NCBI GenBank assembly: GCA_031262005.1
Contig: JAISIO010000147.1
Coordinates: 1-11,172, forward strand
DNA: 11,172 bases
Direction: 5' to 3'
DNA from: Bacteroidales bacterium
Lineage (GTDB): Bacteria > Bacteroidota > Bacteroidia > Bacteroidales > UBA1715
Both the position numbers and the translations under genes were made by a program. Shown in pieces: positions 1-8,621 of this stretch. The notes beneath the pieces are model-generated. The model was not told the origin of the DNA. It searched no databases and worked only from the letters and a program-made list of their open reading frames with translations. Each line of letters begins with the position of its first letter. Position 1 is the first letter of the stretch.

Positions 1-8
1 TTTCCCAT
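1..8 (-). CDS. gltD: Glutamate synthase small subunit, first codons only (partial)
   Basis: Only an ATG, a GGA codon and two further bases are inside the window; the gene runs off the left edge. The call rests on three things: the start lies 19 bp after the gltB stop, a strong ribosome binding site precedes it, and the first residues Met-Gly match how I recall GltD of Bacteroides relatives beginning. In bacteria gltD normally follows gltB. The product would be the FAD and [4Fe-4S] subunit that passes electrons from NADPH to GltB. The reading frame cannot be verified from so few bases, so the identity is an inference from position. Confidence 0.6.
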
Positions 9-17
9 TTTTCTTTA

Positions 18-24
18 TCTCCTT
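18..24 (-). promoter_or_regulatory. Strong Shine-Dalgarno site for gltD
   Basis: The minus strand reads AAGGAGA here, with 9 bases before the ATG at 8..6, a textbook ribosome binding site at good spacing. It lies in the 19-bp gap after the gltB stop codon. None of the other gene starts in the window has a comparable site, which fits the weak use of Shine-Dalgarno sequences in Bacteroidota. It supports the gltD start. Confidence 0.75.
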
Positions 25-27
25 TAA

Positions 28-3000
28 TTAATCGCGTTGAACCTCTGAAATTTTTTGTTGTAACATTCTCAACTGTTCTTCCTGCAATACCTTTTTATAC
101 TCAATCGGTGTTACTTTAATGAACTGTCCTAACAAGTCAGGATTTTCAATAATCCGTTTGGCAGCAGCACTTTGCGTATAGCGATAGTGATTTTCTATCA
201 GTGCCAACAACTCTTGACTATCGGCTTTATTATCAACAAGTGAAAGTTCCACCATTTCCATATTGCAACGAGCATCAAAACCTCCGTCTGCGTTCCAAAC
301 GTATGCCACGCCACCACTCATTCCTGCTCCAAAGTTTCGACCTGTGTAACCAAGTACAACTACTCGACCACCGGTCATATATTCGCAGCAGTGCTCGCCG
401 GTGCCTTCTACTACAGCTATAGCACCACTGTTTCGCACACAAAAACGCTCGCCTACACGACCATTGATATATACTTCGCCAGAAGTGGCACCATACATCA
501 GCGTATTACCGGCAATTACATTTCGTTCCGAAGCATACGTTGCCCCCTTAGCCGGAACAAGTACGATTTTTCCGCCTGAAAGTCCTTTGCCCAAATAGTC
601 GTTAGCTTCGCCACGAAGAACAAAAGTCATTCCTTTTACCAAAAATGCGCCAAAACTTTGCCCTGAAGAGCCTTTAAATGTAGCAGAAAAACTATCTTCT
701 GGCAAACCTTCATCGCCATATTTCAGAGCAATTTTACCGGCAAGTGTCGCACCAACGGTACGATCGGTATTGTTAATCGGTAATTCAATGGATTTTTTGC
801 CACTTTCGTAAGCGTCTATCAAAGATTTTAAGATTACTGTCTCCGGATTTTTTTCTTGGTTAATTTCTTTTCGCAACGGATTGTTGCCAACATAATTTTT
901 CCCAAACAAGATTTTAGAAAAATCTGCTTTATCTATTTTTGAAACACCTGTTTTTGGTTTTTCAACAATTAAATCGGTTCTACCAACCACATCGTCTAAC
1001 TTCGTAAAGCCCATTTCGGCAAGAATTTCACGCACTTCTTCGGCAAGGAAGGTGAAGAAATTTACCAAATAATCAGCATCTCCTTTGAAACGTTTGCGAA
1101 GTTCGGCGTTTTGTGTAGCCACACCCACAGGACAAGTATTTAAGTGACATTTACGCATCATCACACAACCGAGTACAATCAATGCACTTGTGGCAAAACC
1201 GAATTCTTCGGCACCAAGAAGTGCTTGAATAACAATATCGCGACCTGTTTTTATCTGCCCATCAACCTGCAATGCAACACGCGAACGAAGTCCGTTCAAT
1301 ACAAGCGTTTGTTGCACTTCTGCAAGACCTATTTCAGACGAAACTCCTGTATGACGAATTGAACTCATCGGACTTGCACCCGTTCCGCCCTCGCTTCCAC
1401 TGATAATAATACCGTCGGCTTTCGCTTTAGCAACACCTGCGGCAATTGTTCCAATACCGCTTTCGGCAACCAATTTTACACTAATTTTTGCTTGTGGATT
1501 GACATTTTTAAGGTCAAAAATCAACTGAGCCAAATCCTCAATCGAATAAATATCGTGGTGTGGTGGCGGTGAAATCAACGAGATACCAGGGATAGAATGA
1601 CGTGTTTTTGCAATCACTTCATCTACCTTGAAACCAGGTAACTGACCACCCTCACCGGGTTTTGCGCCTTGTGCCACTTTTATCTGAATTTCGTCGGCAT
1701 TAATCAAATAGTTAGCCGTTACACCGAAACGTCCTGATGCTACTTGTTTGATAGCACTTCGAGCCGGAGTTGCAAAACGGGCAGGATCTTCTCCGCCTTC
1801 ACCTGTGTTACTTTTACCGCCAATGCGGTTCATTGCTTCAGCCATAGCTTCGTGAGCCTCTTTACTGATAGAACCAAATGACATGGCACCCGTAACAAAT
1901 CGGCGCATGATAGCTTCAACAGGTTCAACCTGCGAAATATCAATCGGATTGCGTTTATAATCCAACCTATCGCGCAAGAAAATAGGATATGTTTTGTTAT
2001 TTACAACCGAACTGTATTCTTTGAATTTCTCATAGCTGCCCAAACGAGTAGCAAGTTGCAAAGTCGCTATTGTTTCGGGATTCCAAGCGTGTTTTTCGCC
2101 CTCTTTACGGAAAGCGTATTGTCCTAAATCGCCAAGATTTTTATTACCAAAAGCGGCAGCATGGAAACGCAAAACATCTGTTGTAATATCGTCTAAATCA
2201 GCTCCTCCTACAGATGATGTTGTATCAGTAAAATAAGTATCTATCACATTTTGTGATAATCCCAACGATTCAAAAAGTTGTGCACCACGATAAGAACCAA
2301 TAGTGGAAATACCCATTTTTGAGATTACTTTCAACAAACCTTTGCCTACGGCTTTGATAAAATGTTGTTCGGCTGTAGAATAATCAAGCGACAGAGTTTT
2401 TTCTTTTATTAACTGACTAATAACAGAATACGCCATATATGGATTAATAGCACTTGCGCCGTAACCAAGTAAAAGAGCAAAGTGCATTACTTCGCGAGCT
2501 TCACCCGTTTCCACAATCAATGCCGTTTTAGTACGTTTGCGTTTTTCAACTAAATGATGATGAACTGCTGAAACGACTAACACAGAAGGAATAGGAGCAT
2601 TTTTTTCATTTACGTTTTTATCCGAAAGAATAATATAATTAAATTGTTCCTCAACAGCTTGTTCAGCTTCTTGACATAGGCGTTCTACGGCTTTTGCCAT
2701 TCCTTTTGCACCTTCCGCTATAGGGAAAGTCATCGCAAGTGTTTTGGTACGGAAGCCTTTGTAGTCAATATGTCGAAGAATATCCATATCGCGATTGGTC
2801 AAAATCGGCTGTTTGATATGTATTTGTTTGCAATGTTCTTCCGAAGGAGAAAGCAAATTTTTATCCAACGCCCCAATATAGCCTTCAAGCGACATTACCA
2901 ATTCTTCGCGAATAGGGTCAATCGGCGGATTGGTTACTTGGGCAAATTGCTGACGGAAATAGTTGAACAATAACTGAGGTTTTTCCGAAAAAAGCGCAAT

Positions 3001-4485
3001 TGGGGTGTCGTTACCCATTGAAGCAGTTGGTTCAGCTCCCGCATCTGCCATTGGCATAATAATTCGCTGAATTTCTTCGTCAAAATAGCCAAAAACTTTT
3101 TTCAACTGCTCATAATTTTTCACATCAGGAGAAACTTTTCGTCCCGAAGTTATTTCTCCCAAGTGTACTCTATTTTTACGCAACCATTCACCGTATGGGA
3201 ATTGATTTGCCAACGTTTCTTTTACCTCATTATCACGATAGATAGTTCCCGTTTCGGTATCAACGAGTAATATTTTACCCGGTTGCAAGCGACCTTTCTC
3301 TACCACATCTTTGGCATCAATAGGCAATACACCCGCTTCGGAAGCAATAACCAACATTCCGTCTTTGGTCAATGTATAGCGAGCAGGACGAAGACCGTTA
3401 CGGTCTAACATTCCGCCTGCATATCGTCCGTCCGAAAACAGTAAAGTTGCAGGTCCGTCCCAAGGATCCATCAATATGGAATGGTATTCGTAAAATGCTT
3501 TTAATTCCTGAGAAATCGGATTTTTATCGTTGAAACTTTGTGGTACAAGCATTGCCAATGCGTGCGGCAACGACATTCCCGCCATTATAAAAAATTCCAA
3601 CATATTGTCGAGCGAAGCACTATCGCTCATTGCCGGTTGAACAACCGGATTTACAACCGATTCATCGCCTAATGCAGGTGATTGCAACACGCTTTCACGG
3701 GCAACAGTCCAAAGTCTATTACCGCGAATGGTATTAATTTCACCATTGTGTCCCAGCAAACGGAACGGCTGTGCCAACGCCCATGAAGGGAAAGTGTTGG
3801 TACTGAAACGAGAGTGAACGAGAGAAATACCACTTGTAAGGTTTTGATCTTGTAAATCAAGAAAATAATGGCGCAATTGCGCTGAAGACAACATTCCCTT
3901 GTAAATCATATTTTTTGATGAAAGACTGACGATATATGTATCGGTGTAGGCTTTCTCGATTCTTCGACGTGTGCGGTAAAGACGTATCTCTAATTGAGCA
4001 TTATTTTCAATTTTCGATTCGCCATTCTTAGTTAAGAATATCTGTTTAATAGCGGGTTCCGCCTCTAACGCACCCACGCCAAGCATCGAATTATCTACAG
4101 ACACATCGCGCACAGCAAGCAAGGACAAGCCCTCTTCGGCTGCCGACTGTTTGATAGTTTTAAGAATTGTCGCAATTCGTTTTTCATCTTTCGGCATAAA
4201 AACAAGTCCTGTGCCATAGCTGCCATTTTCGGGAACCGGAATACCCTGAGCAAGAATAAATTCGTGAGGAATTTGTATCATAATTCCCGCACCGTCGCCC
4301 GTTGCGGAGTCTGCACCTTCTGCTCCGCGGTGTATCATGTTTTCGAGAACTTTTAAGCCGTCGTCAACAATTTTGTGCGATTTTTTACCTTGAATGTTCA
4401 GTAAAAGCCCTACACCGCAAGCATCTCGCTCATAAGTAGGGTTATAGAGTCCTTGTTCCGGAATCTGATGTGTGTGAGTTGTCAT
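28..4485 (-). CDS. gltB: Glutamate synthase (GOGAT) large subunit
   Basis: GltB makes glutamate from glutamine and 2-oxoglutarate in the cytoplasm, with electrons delivered by GltD. The 1485-residue length is normal for the family. Cys23, in the context ERDACGVG, is the expected N-terminal nucleophile of the class II glutamine amidotransferase domain, so residues 1-22 would be a removed propeptide; this supports the chosen start. The amidotransferase domain also shows HNGEIN (246-251) within the usual STNTFPSW to GEIN block. A central domain follows. The FMN/synthase domain starts near GAMSFGS (866-872) and includes PGEGGQLPG and GSEGGTGASP. The [3Fe-4S] cluster cysteines are Cys1107, Cys1113 and Cys1118 (C-x5-C-x4-C, in the CHLNTCPVG context). 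A glycine-rich GXGXG structural domain ends the protein. It starts 5 bp after the glnN stop with no Shine-Dalgarno site, so translation is probably coupled to glnN. Nothing is truncated or missing. Confidence 0.98.
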   Translation of the reverse strand: MTTHTHQIPEQGLYNPTYERDACGVGLLLNIQGKKSHKIVDDGLKVLENMIHRGAEGADSATGDGAGIMIQIPHEFILAQGIPVPENGSYGTGLVFMPKDEKRIATILKTIKQSAAEEGLSLLAVRDVSVDNSMLGVGALEAEPAIKQIFLTKNGESKIENNAQLEIRLYRTRRRIEKAYTDTYIVSLSSKNMIYKGMLSSAQLRHYFLDLQDQNLTSGISLVHSRFSTNTFPSWALAQPFRLLGHNGEINTIRGNRLWTVARESVLQSPALGDESVVNPVVQPAMSDSASLDNMLEFFIMAGMSLPHALAMLVPQSFNDKNPISQELKAFYEYHSILMDPWDGPATLLFSDGRYAGGMLDRNGLRPARYTLTKDGMLVIASEAGVLPIDAKDVVEKGRLQPGKILLVDTETGTIYRDNEVKETLANQFPYGEWLRKNRVHLGEITSGRKVSPDVKNYEQLKKVFGYFDEEIQRIIMPMADAGAEPTASMGNDTPIALFSEKPQLLFNYFRQQFAQVTNPPIDPIREELVMSLEGYIGALDKNLLSPSEEHCKQIHIKQPILTNRDMDILRHIDYKGFRTKTLAMTFPIAEGAKGMAKAVERLCQEAEQAVEEQFNYIILSDKNVNEKNAPIPSVLVVSAVHHHLVEKRKRTKTALIVETGEAREVMHFALLLGYGASAINPYMAYSVISQLIKEKTLSLDYSTAEQHFIKAVGKGLLKVISKMGISTIGSYRGAQLFESLGLSQNVIDTYFTDTTSSVGGADLDDITTDVLRFHAAAFGNKNLGDLGQYAFRKEGEKHAWNPETIATLQLATRLGSYEKFKEYSSVVNNKTYPIFLRDRLDYKRNPIDISQVEPVEAIMRRFVTGAMSFGSISKEAHEAMAEAMNRIGGKSNTGEGGEDPARFATPARSAIKQVASGRFGVTANYLINADEIQIKVAQGAKPGEGGQLPGFKVDEVIAKTRHSIPGISLISPPPHHDIYSIEDLAQLIFDLKNVNPQAKISVKLVAESGIGTIAAGVAKAKADGIIISGSEGGTGASPMSSIRHTGVSSEIGLAEVQQTLVLNGLRSRVALQVDGQIKTGRDIVIQALLGAEEFGFATSALIVLGCVMMRKCHLNTCPVGVATQNAELRKRFKGDADYLVNFFTFLAEEVREILAEMGFTKLDDVVGRTDLIVEKPKTGVSKIDKADFSKILFGKNYVGNNPLRKEINQEKNPETVILKSLIDAYESGKKSIELPINNTDRTVGATLAGKIALKYGDEGLPEDSFSATFKGSSGQSFGAFLVKGMTFVLRGEANDYLGKGLSGGKIVLVPAKGATYASERNVIAGNTLMYGATSGEVYINGRVGERFCVRNSGAIAVVEGTGEHCCEYMTGGRVVVLGYTGRNFGAGMSGGVAYVWNADGGFDARCNMEMVELSLVDNKADSQELLALIENHYRYTQSAAAKRIIENPDLLGQFIKVTPIEYKKVLQEEQLRMLQQKISEVQRD

Positions 4486-4490
4486 ATTTT

Positions 4491-6677
4491 TTATCGTATA
4501 AATAATAGTTCTCTATATTTTGGTAAAGTCCACATTCTATCGTCAACTATCAGTTCCAATTTATCAATATGAGTACGAATACTTTCTGTAAGTGGAACAA
4601 TAGTATCGTGGTAGGCAATAGCTTTTTCTCGTTCAGAAGCAAGGGCGTTTGCCTGTTTGCGAGCTTCTGTCATTTCAGCAACTTTTTCGATAATAAAACC
4701 AATATGATCACTTATTGCTTTGATAATGATTTTATCTTGGCTCGCCATTGCAGCTGCTTCTTCTTTTGAGAAAAGAGCATTGATTTTAGACACGTTATCC
4801 AAAAGTACTGATTGATAGCCTGATGCTACGGGAACAATATGATTCATTGCCAAATCGCCTAAAACGCGCGATTCGATTTGAATTTTTTTGGTGTACATTT
4901 CCCATTTTACTTCACAACGACTTTCAATTTCTTCGCGGCTCAACACTCCGCAATTTTCAAATATAGCTAAGCTTTCCGGTTTCAATTGATTGTCGAAAAT
5001 TAACGGTACGCTTGTTTCGCAATCCAAGCCTCGTTTTTGCGCTTCGGCTTTCCATTCTTCGCTGTAACCATTGCCTTCAAAAGAAATTGCTCTACATTTA
5101 GCAATAAGCGATTTGATAACGGTAACGATAGCTTTTTCTTTCGGCATTCCGTCTTCAATAAGAGCATCAACTTCAAGTTTGAAAACCGATAATTGGTTAG
5201 CAACAGCAGTATTGAGCGTAAGCATAGCTTCAGCGCAGTTTGCCGATGAACCAACAGCACGGAACTCAAAACGATTACCGGTGAAGGCAAATGGAGAAGT
5301 ACGGTTACGGTCGGTATTGTCTAACAATACTTCGGGCAAGTGCGCTACGCCAAGACGAATAGCTGTTTTTCCATCAAAATGAATTACATCATCGGTATTT
5401 ACTTGTTCCAATTTGTCGAGCACTTCGCTCACTTGTTTTCCCAAGAAGATAGAGATAATTGCAGGAGGAGCTTCGTTTGCGCCCAATCGGTGAGCATTAT
5501 TGGCAGAACTAATAGATGCTTTCAACAATCCGTTGTGTTTGTACACCGCCATCATTGTATTAACAAGGAAGGTAATGAATTGTAGATTTTCAACATCATT
5601 TTTTCCCGGAGAGAAAAGATTTACTCCCGTGTCGGTTCCCATGCTCCAGTTATTGTGTTTACCCGAACCATTCACACCTTTGAAAGGTTTTTCGTGCAAC
5701 AATACACGGAAATTATGGCGACGAGCAATTTTTTTCATAAGCGACATTATGAGCAAATTGTGGTCGTTAGCAAGATTGAGTTCTTCGTAAATAGGAGCAA
5801 GTTCAAACTGATTAGGAGCCACCTCATTATGGCGCGTTTTAACAGGAACGCCTAATTTCAGAGCTTCGTTTTCAAGGTCGGTCATAAATGCCAATACACG
5901 AGTAGGAATTGATCCGAAATAGTGGTCTTCCAATTGCTGATTTTTTGCACTTTCGTGCCCCATCAAGGTACGTCCGGTAAGAGACAAATCGGGGCGAGCA
6001 TTGTAAAGTGCATCGTCAACCAAAAAATATTCTTGTTCCCAACCAAGATAAGAAATAACTTTTGAAACATTAGCATCAAAATAATTACAAACAGCAGTTG
6101 CCGATTTGTTTAACGCATTTATAGAACGTAAAAGCGGAGTTTTATAATCCAAAGCCTCGCCTGTGTACGAAATAAATACAGTAGGAATACAAAGCGTATC
6201 ACCCATTACAAAAGCTGGTGAAGATGGATCCCAAGCTGAATAACCGCGTGCCTCGAAAGTATTACGCAATCCGCCATTAGGGAATGACGAAGCATCGGGT
6301 TCTTGTTGTACAAGTAATTTTCCTGAAAATTCTTCAATAACACCACCAATTTCGCTTATTTCAACAAAAGCATCGTGTTTTTCGGCAGTTCCACCTGTAA
6401 GCGGTTGAAACCAGTGAGTGTAGTGGGTTGCCCCCATAGAAACAGCCCATTGTTTCATTCCGGTAGCCACTCCATCGGCAATATCACGATTGAGCGGAAG
6501 CGATTTATCTATACTATCCGTCAATGTTTTATAAGTGTACTTGGAAAGATATTTTTGCATTGTTTCACGGTTGAAAACATATTTGGCAAATTCATCTGCC
6601 GGACGGTTTTCACTAGTTACCGGAACGGCTTTGCGTCCCAACGCCTCTTTCAAGAGGTTAAATCTTAATGAGTTCAT
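4491..6677 (-). CDS. glnN: Glutamine synthetase type III (GSIII)
   Basis: The enzyme condenses glutamate and ammonium with ATP to form glutamine, the entry reaction of the GS-GOGAT cycle. At 728 residues it matches the large GSIII class first described in Bacteroides fragilis, not the roughly 450-residue GSI. Visible GSIII features include GGTAEKHDAF (95-104), GWEQEYFL (212-219) with metal-site glutamates, KTRHNEVAPNQFE (280-292), HEKPFKGVNGSGKHNNWS (328-345), HRLGANEAPPAI (396-407), and the arginine-rich DRNRTSPFAFTGNRFEFR segment (about 455-472). GSIII enzymes are dodecamers and lack the adenylylation-loop tyrosine control of GSI. The start at 6677 gives the usual MNSLRFNLL opening. The gene lies 18 bp after asnA and 5 bp before gltB, which places both halves of the GS-GOGAT cycle side by side. 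Some annotations use glnA for this gene. No damage is seen. Confidence 0.97.
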   Translation of the reverse strand: MNSLRFNLLKEALGRKAVPVTSENRPADEFAKYVFNRETMQKYLSKYTYKTLTDSIDKSLPLNRDIADGVATGMKQWAVSMGATHYTHWFQPLTGGTAEKHDAFVEISEIGGVIEEFSGKLLVQQEPDASSFPNGGLRNTFEARGYSAWDPSSPAFVMGDTLCIPTVFISYTGEALDYKTPLLRSINALNKSATAVCNYFDANVSKVISYLGWEQEYFLVDDALYNARPDLSLTGRTLMGHESAKNQQLEDHYFGSIPTRVLAFMTDLENEALKLGVPVKTRHNEVAPNQFELAPIYEELNLANDHNLLIMSLMKKIARRHNFRVLLHEKPFKGVNGSGKHNNWSMGTDTGVNLFSPGKNDVENLQFITFLVNTMMAVYKHNGLLKASISSANNAHRLGANEAPPAIISIFLGKQVSEVLDKLEQVNTDDVIHFDGKTAIRLGVAHLPEVLLDNTDRNRTSPFAFTGNRFEFRAVGSSANCAEAMLTLNTAVANQLSVFKLEVDALIEDGMPKEKAIVTVIKSLIAKCRAISFEGNGYSEEWKAEAQKRGLDCETSVPLIFDNQLKPESLAIFENCGVLSREEIESRCEVKWEMYTKKIQIESRVLGDLAMNHIVPVASGYQSVLLDNVSKINALFSKEEAAAMASQDKIIIKAISDHIGFIIEKVAEMTEARKQANALASEREKAIAYHDTIVPLTESIRTHIDKLELIVDDRMWTLPKYRELLFIR

Positions 6678-6695
6678 ACTGAATGAATTATAAGT

Positions 6696-7730
6696 TTATT
6701 TAAGGATAATATTATTTTCTTTGCATTTTTCAATCATTTCGTCAGACCAAAGCGATGCTTGAACTTCGCCAATATGAGCGCAACGAAGGAAGAACATACA
6801 AAGGCGCGATTGACCTATACCACCGCCGATTGACAGAGGAATTTGATCTTCCAATAAAGCTTTGTGAAAAGCGAACTCTTTACGTTCGGGACAATTTTCG
6901 AGGTCTAACTGTTTCAAAAGAGCTGTTTTGTCTACACGAATACCCATTGAAGAAACTTCAAAGGCATTGTCTAACACTTCGTTCCAAAGAACAATGTCGC
7001 CATTCAAACCTTTGTAACCTTTTTCGCTTTCGGTTGTCCAGTCATCATAGTCTGGAGCACGTCCATCGTGTTTTTCGCCGTTAGAAAGTTTTCCACCGAT
7101 ACCAATAATAAATATTGCACCGTATTTTTTCGCAGCCTCACGCTCACGTTCTTTTACTGTAAGTGTTGGATATTCTTTCAACAAATCTTCGGCTTGAATA
7201 AAAGTGATTTTACTTGGAAGAACAGGTGTGATATGAGGATAAATTGCATAGATTTTTTGTTCTGTTGCTTTCAATGCCTCGTAAATTTTCTCTACGATAG
7301 ATTTCAAGAAATCTAAATTGCGTTGTTCCACAGAAACAGTGCGTTCCCAATCCCACTGATCTACATAAAGCGAGTGAATGTTCGATAATTCTTCGTCGGC
7401 GCGAATAGCGTTCATGTCAGTATAAAGTCCGTAGCCCACAGGAATGTTGTAAGCTCCAAGTTTCATTCGTTTCCATTTAGCAAGCGAGTGAATAACTTCG
7501 GCTTTTGCATTACCTATATCTGGTATTGAAAAACTTACGGCACGCTCTGTTCCGTTCAAATCGTCGTTGATACCAGTGCCTGAAAGCACAAATAAAGGAG
7601 CTGTTACTCTGCGAAGTTGTAATCTTGCTGATAATTCTTCTTGAAAACTAACTTTTAGCATTTTTATCGCCTGTTCCATTGTTTCGGGAACTAAGCGTGG
7701 GCGATAGTTTTTTGGAATATAAAGTTTCAT
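6696..7730 (-). CDS. asnA: Aspartate-ammonia ligase (asparagine synthetase A)
   Basis: AsnA makes asparagine from aspartate, ammonia and ATP through an aspartyl-adenylate; it has a class II aminoacyl-tRNA-synthetase fold and does not use glutamine. The 344-residue length is slightly above the roughly 330 of the E. coli enzyme. Family blocks are clear: RRVTAPLFVLSGTGINDDLNG (40-60), AEVIHSLAKWKR (77-88), GLYTDMNAIRADEE (101-114), LYVDQWDWE (121-129) and, at the C-terminal active site, SIGGGIGQSRL (300-310). The start MKLYIPKNY is supported by the family's short N-terminal leader; no Shine-Dalgarno site precedes it. It is the first gene after the 142-bp gap, so it may have its own promoter, and glnN follows after 18 bp. 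Its company with glnN, gltB and amtB suggests control by ammonium supply. Confidence 0.97.
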   Translation of the reverse strand: MKLYIPKNYRPRLVPETMEQAIKMLKVSFQEELSARLQLRRVTAPLFVLSGTGINDDLNGTERAVSFSIPDIGNAKAEVIHSLAKWKRMKLGAYNIPVGYGLYTDMNAIRADEELSNIHSLYVDQWDWERTVSVEQRNLDFLKSIVEKIYEALKATEQKIYAIYPHITPVLPSKITFIQAEDLLKEYPTLTVKEREREAAKKYGAIFIIGIGGKLSNGEKHDGRAPDYDDWTTESEKGYKGLNGDIVLWNEVLDNAFEVSSMGIRVDKTALLKQLDLENCPERKEFAFHKALLEDQIPLSIGGGIGQSRLCMFFLRCAHIGEVQASLWSDEMIEKCKENNIILK

Positions 7731-7872
7731 AGTGATACTGTTTTTGAAATTAGGTTACAAAAATCTATTTTTTCCATATATCCACATTTGCAATTTGTCG
7801 ATTTAATTTGCAAGGAAGCGGTCAAAATAGAGATTTTATATTAAATTAATTGTTTTGATTGATAATTTATAT
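7731..7872 (-). promoter_or_regulatory. nadE-asnA intergenic region, possible internal promoter
   Basis: This 142-bp AT-rich stretch is the longest gap in the cluster. On the minus strand a TAGATTTTTG element (7767..7758) resembles the Bacteroidota -7 box TAnnTTTG with two extra bases, about 27 bp before the asnA ATG. No convincing TTTG -33 box sits at the usual spacing; the nearest candidate is TTG in the repeat at 7793..7786. I see no hairpin with a T-run that would terminate transcription after nadE. The region may start a second transcript for asnA-glnN-gltB-gltD, but the promoter itself is not proved. Confidence 0.35.
7786..7813. repeat. Direct repeat ATTTGCAA, 20-bp period, upstream of asnA
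   Basis: ATTTGCAA occurs at 7786-7793 and again at 7806-7813 on the plus strand, exactly 20 bp apart (about two DNA helix turns). Each copy holds the self-complementary core TTGCAA. The cores are about 60 and 80 bp upstream of the asnA start codon, a position suited to an activator or repressor site. In AT-rich DNA an 8-bp repeat may arise by chance, so the regulatory reading is only a suggestion. Confidence 0.35.
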
Positions 7873-8619
7873 TTATTTGTTTTGTTTGGTTAAGAAATCA
7901 CACAAAAGAATTTGTTCGCGTTTATGCACACTTTGCTTATGGTAGCGTTCTATGATTTCTTTTTCGCATTCCGAAACTTCCTCACCTCGTAAATATTTTT
8001 CGATAGTTCGGTACGAAACACCCATTTCTTTTTCGTCGGTTTGTCCATCGAAAAGTCCTGCTGACGGTGCTTTATTGATAATCGTTTGCGGAGCGTTGAG
8101 AAATGTCAGCAACGCGTAAATTTCGCTTACCGTTAAGTCGGCTATCGGATTGAAATCAAATGCGCCATCGCCCCATTTGGTGAAATAGCCCATATAGGCT
8201 TCGCATCGGTTGCCAGTTCCTGCCACAATGCGGTTTTCGTTGGCAGCAATAGCATAGAGCGTAGTCATTCGCAATCGTGGAGCAATATTTGACGATGCTG
8301 TTTGCGAAAGCTCCATGCCAAAAGCATCAACAATTGATTGTTTTGTTTGCGTTAAATCCACAATTTTTGTTGCAATACCAAATTGCTTTGCCAAGGCTTC
8401 GGCATCTTGTTTGTCTTGCAAAAAATTTTGTTTCGACTGGCAAGGCATAATCACACCGAGTGTGTTTTCGCAAGCCATTTTGCAAAGAATACCTGTTAAT
8501 GCACTATCTTTTCCTCCGCTGTTGCCAAATACAATTCCTTGTGCATTAGCATTGCGCAAAACACAGCGGATAAATTCTACCCGCTGTGCAATTTCTTGTT
8601 GTAAGTCGTTTCCTATCAT
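7873..8619 (-). CDS. nadE: NAD synthetase, ammonia-dependent type
   Basis: NadE converts nicotinic acid adenine dinucleotide to NAD with ATP and a nitrogen donor, the last step of NAD synthesis. At 248 residues the protein is only the synthetase domain of the N-type ATP pyrophosphatase family, without the N-terminal nitrilase-like glutaminase of the roughly 550-650-residue glutamine-dependent forms, so free ammonia is the expected donor. The ATP pyrophosphatase P-loop SGGKDS is at 34-39. Other family blocks are NIAPRLRMTTLYAIA (111-125), GTGNRCEAYMGYFTKWGD (134-151), FNPIADLTVSEIY (156-168) and KAPSAGLFDGQTDEKEMG (183-200). The usual NKSE motif reads NRCE here (137-140). The start codon lies 2 bp after the torF-like stop, so translation is probably coupled. 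The 142-bp gap follows. Its presence in an ammonium-assimilation cluster fits an ammonia-using enzyme. Confidence 0.95.
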   Translation of the reverse strand: MIGNDLQQEIAQRVEFIRCVLRNANAQGIVFGNSGGKDSALTGILCKMACENTLGVIMPCQSKQNFLQDKQDAEALAKQFGIATKIVDLTQTKQSIVDAFGMELSQTASSNIAPRLRMTTLYAIAANENRIVAGTGNRCEAYMGYFTKWGDGAFDFNPIADLTVSEIYALLTFLNAPQTIINKAPSAGLFDGQTDEKEMGVSYRTIEKYLRGEEVSECEKEIIERYHKQSVHKREQILLCDFLTKQNK

Positions 8620-8621
8620 TA

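Noticed and set aside
201..598. Small plus-strand open frames opposite gltB
   Set aside because: They lie antisense to a well-conserved part of gltB, have no recognisable protein features and are typical shadows of a long gene. The same applies to all other plus-strand frames in the window, for example 1144-1362, 5071-5382 and 8315-8713.
5000..5290. Minus-strand 96-codon frame inside glnN in another phase
   Set aside because: It overlaps intact, family-conserved GSIII coding sequence and its translation is a shifted reading of it. The same holds for 3669-3860 within gltB.
7873..8619. Truncated glutamine-dependent NAD synthetase
   Set aside because: The protein has its own start just after the upstream gene and a complete synthetase domain of normal size for the ammonia-dependent form; no remnant of a nitrilase domain is seen upstream, where the torF-like gene lies.
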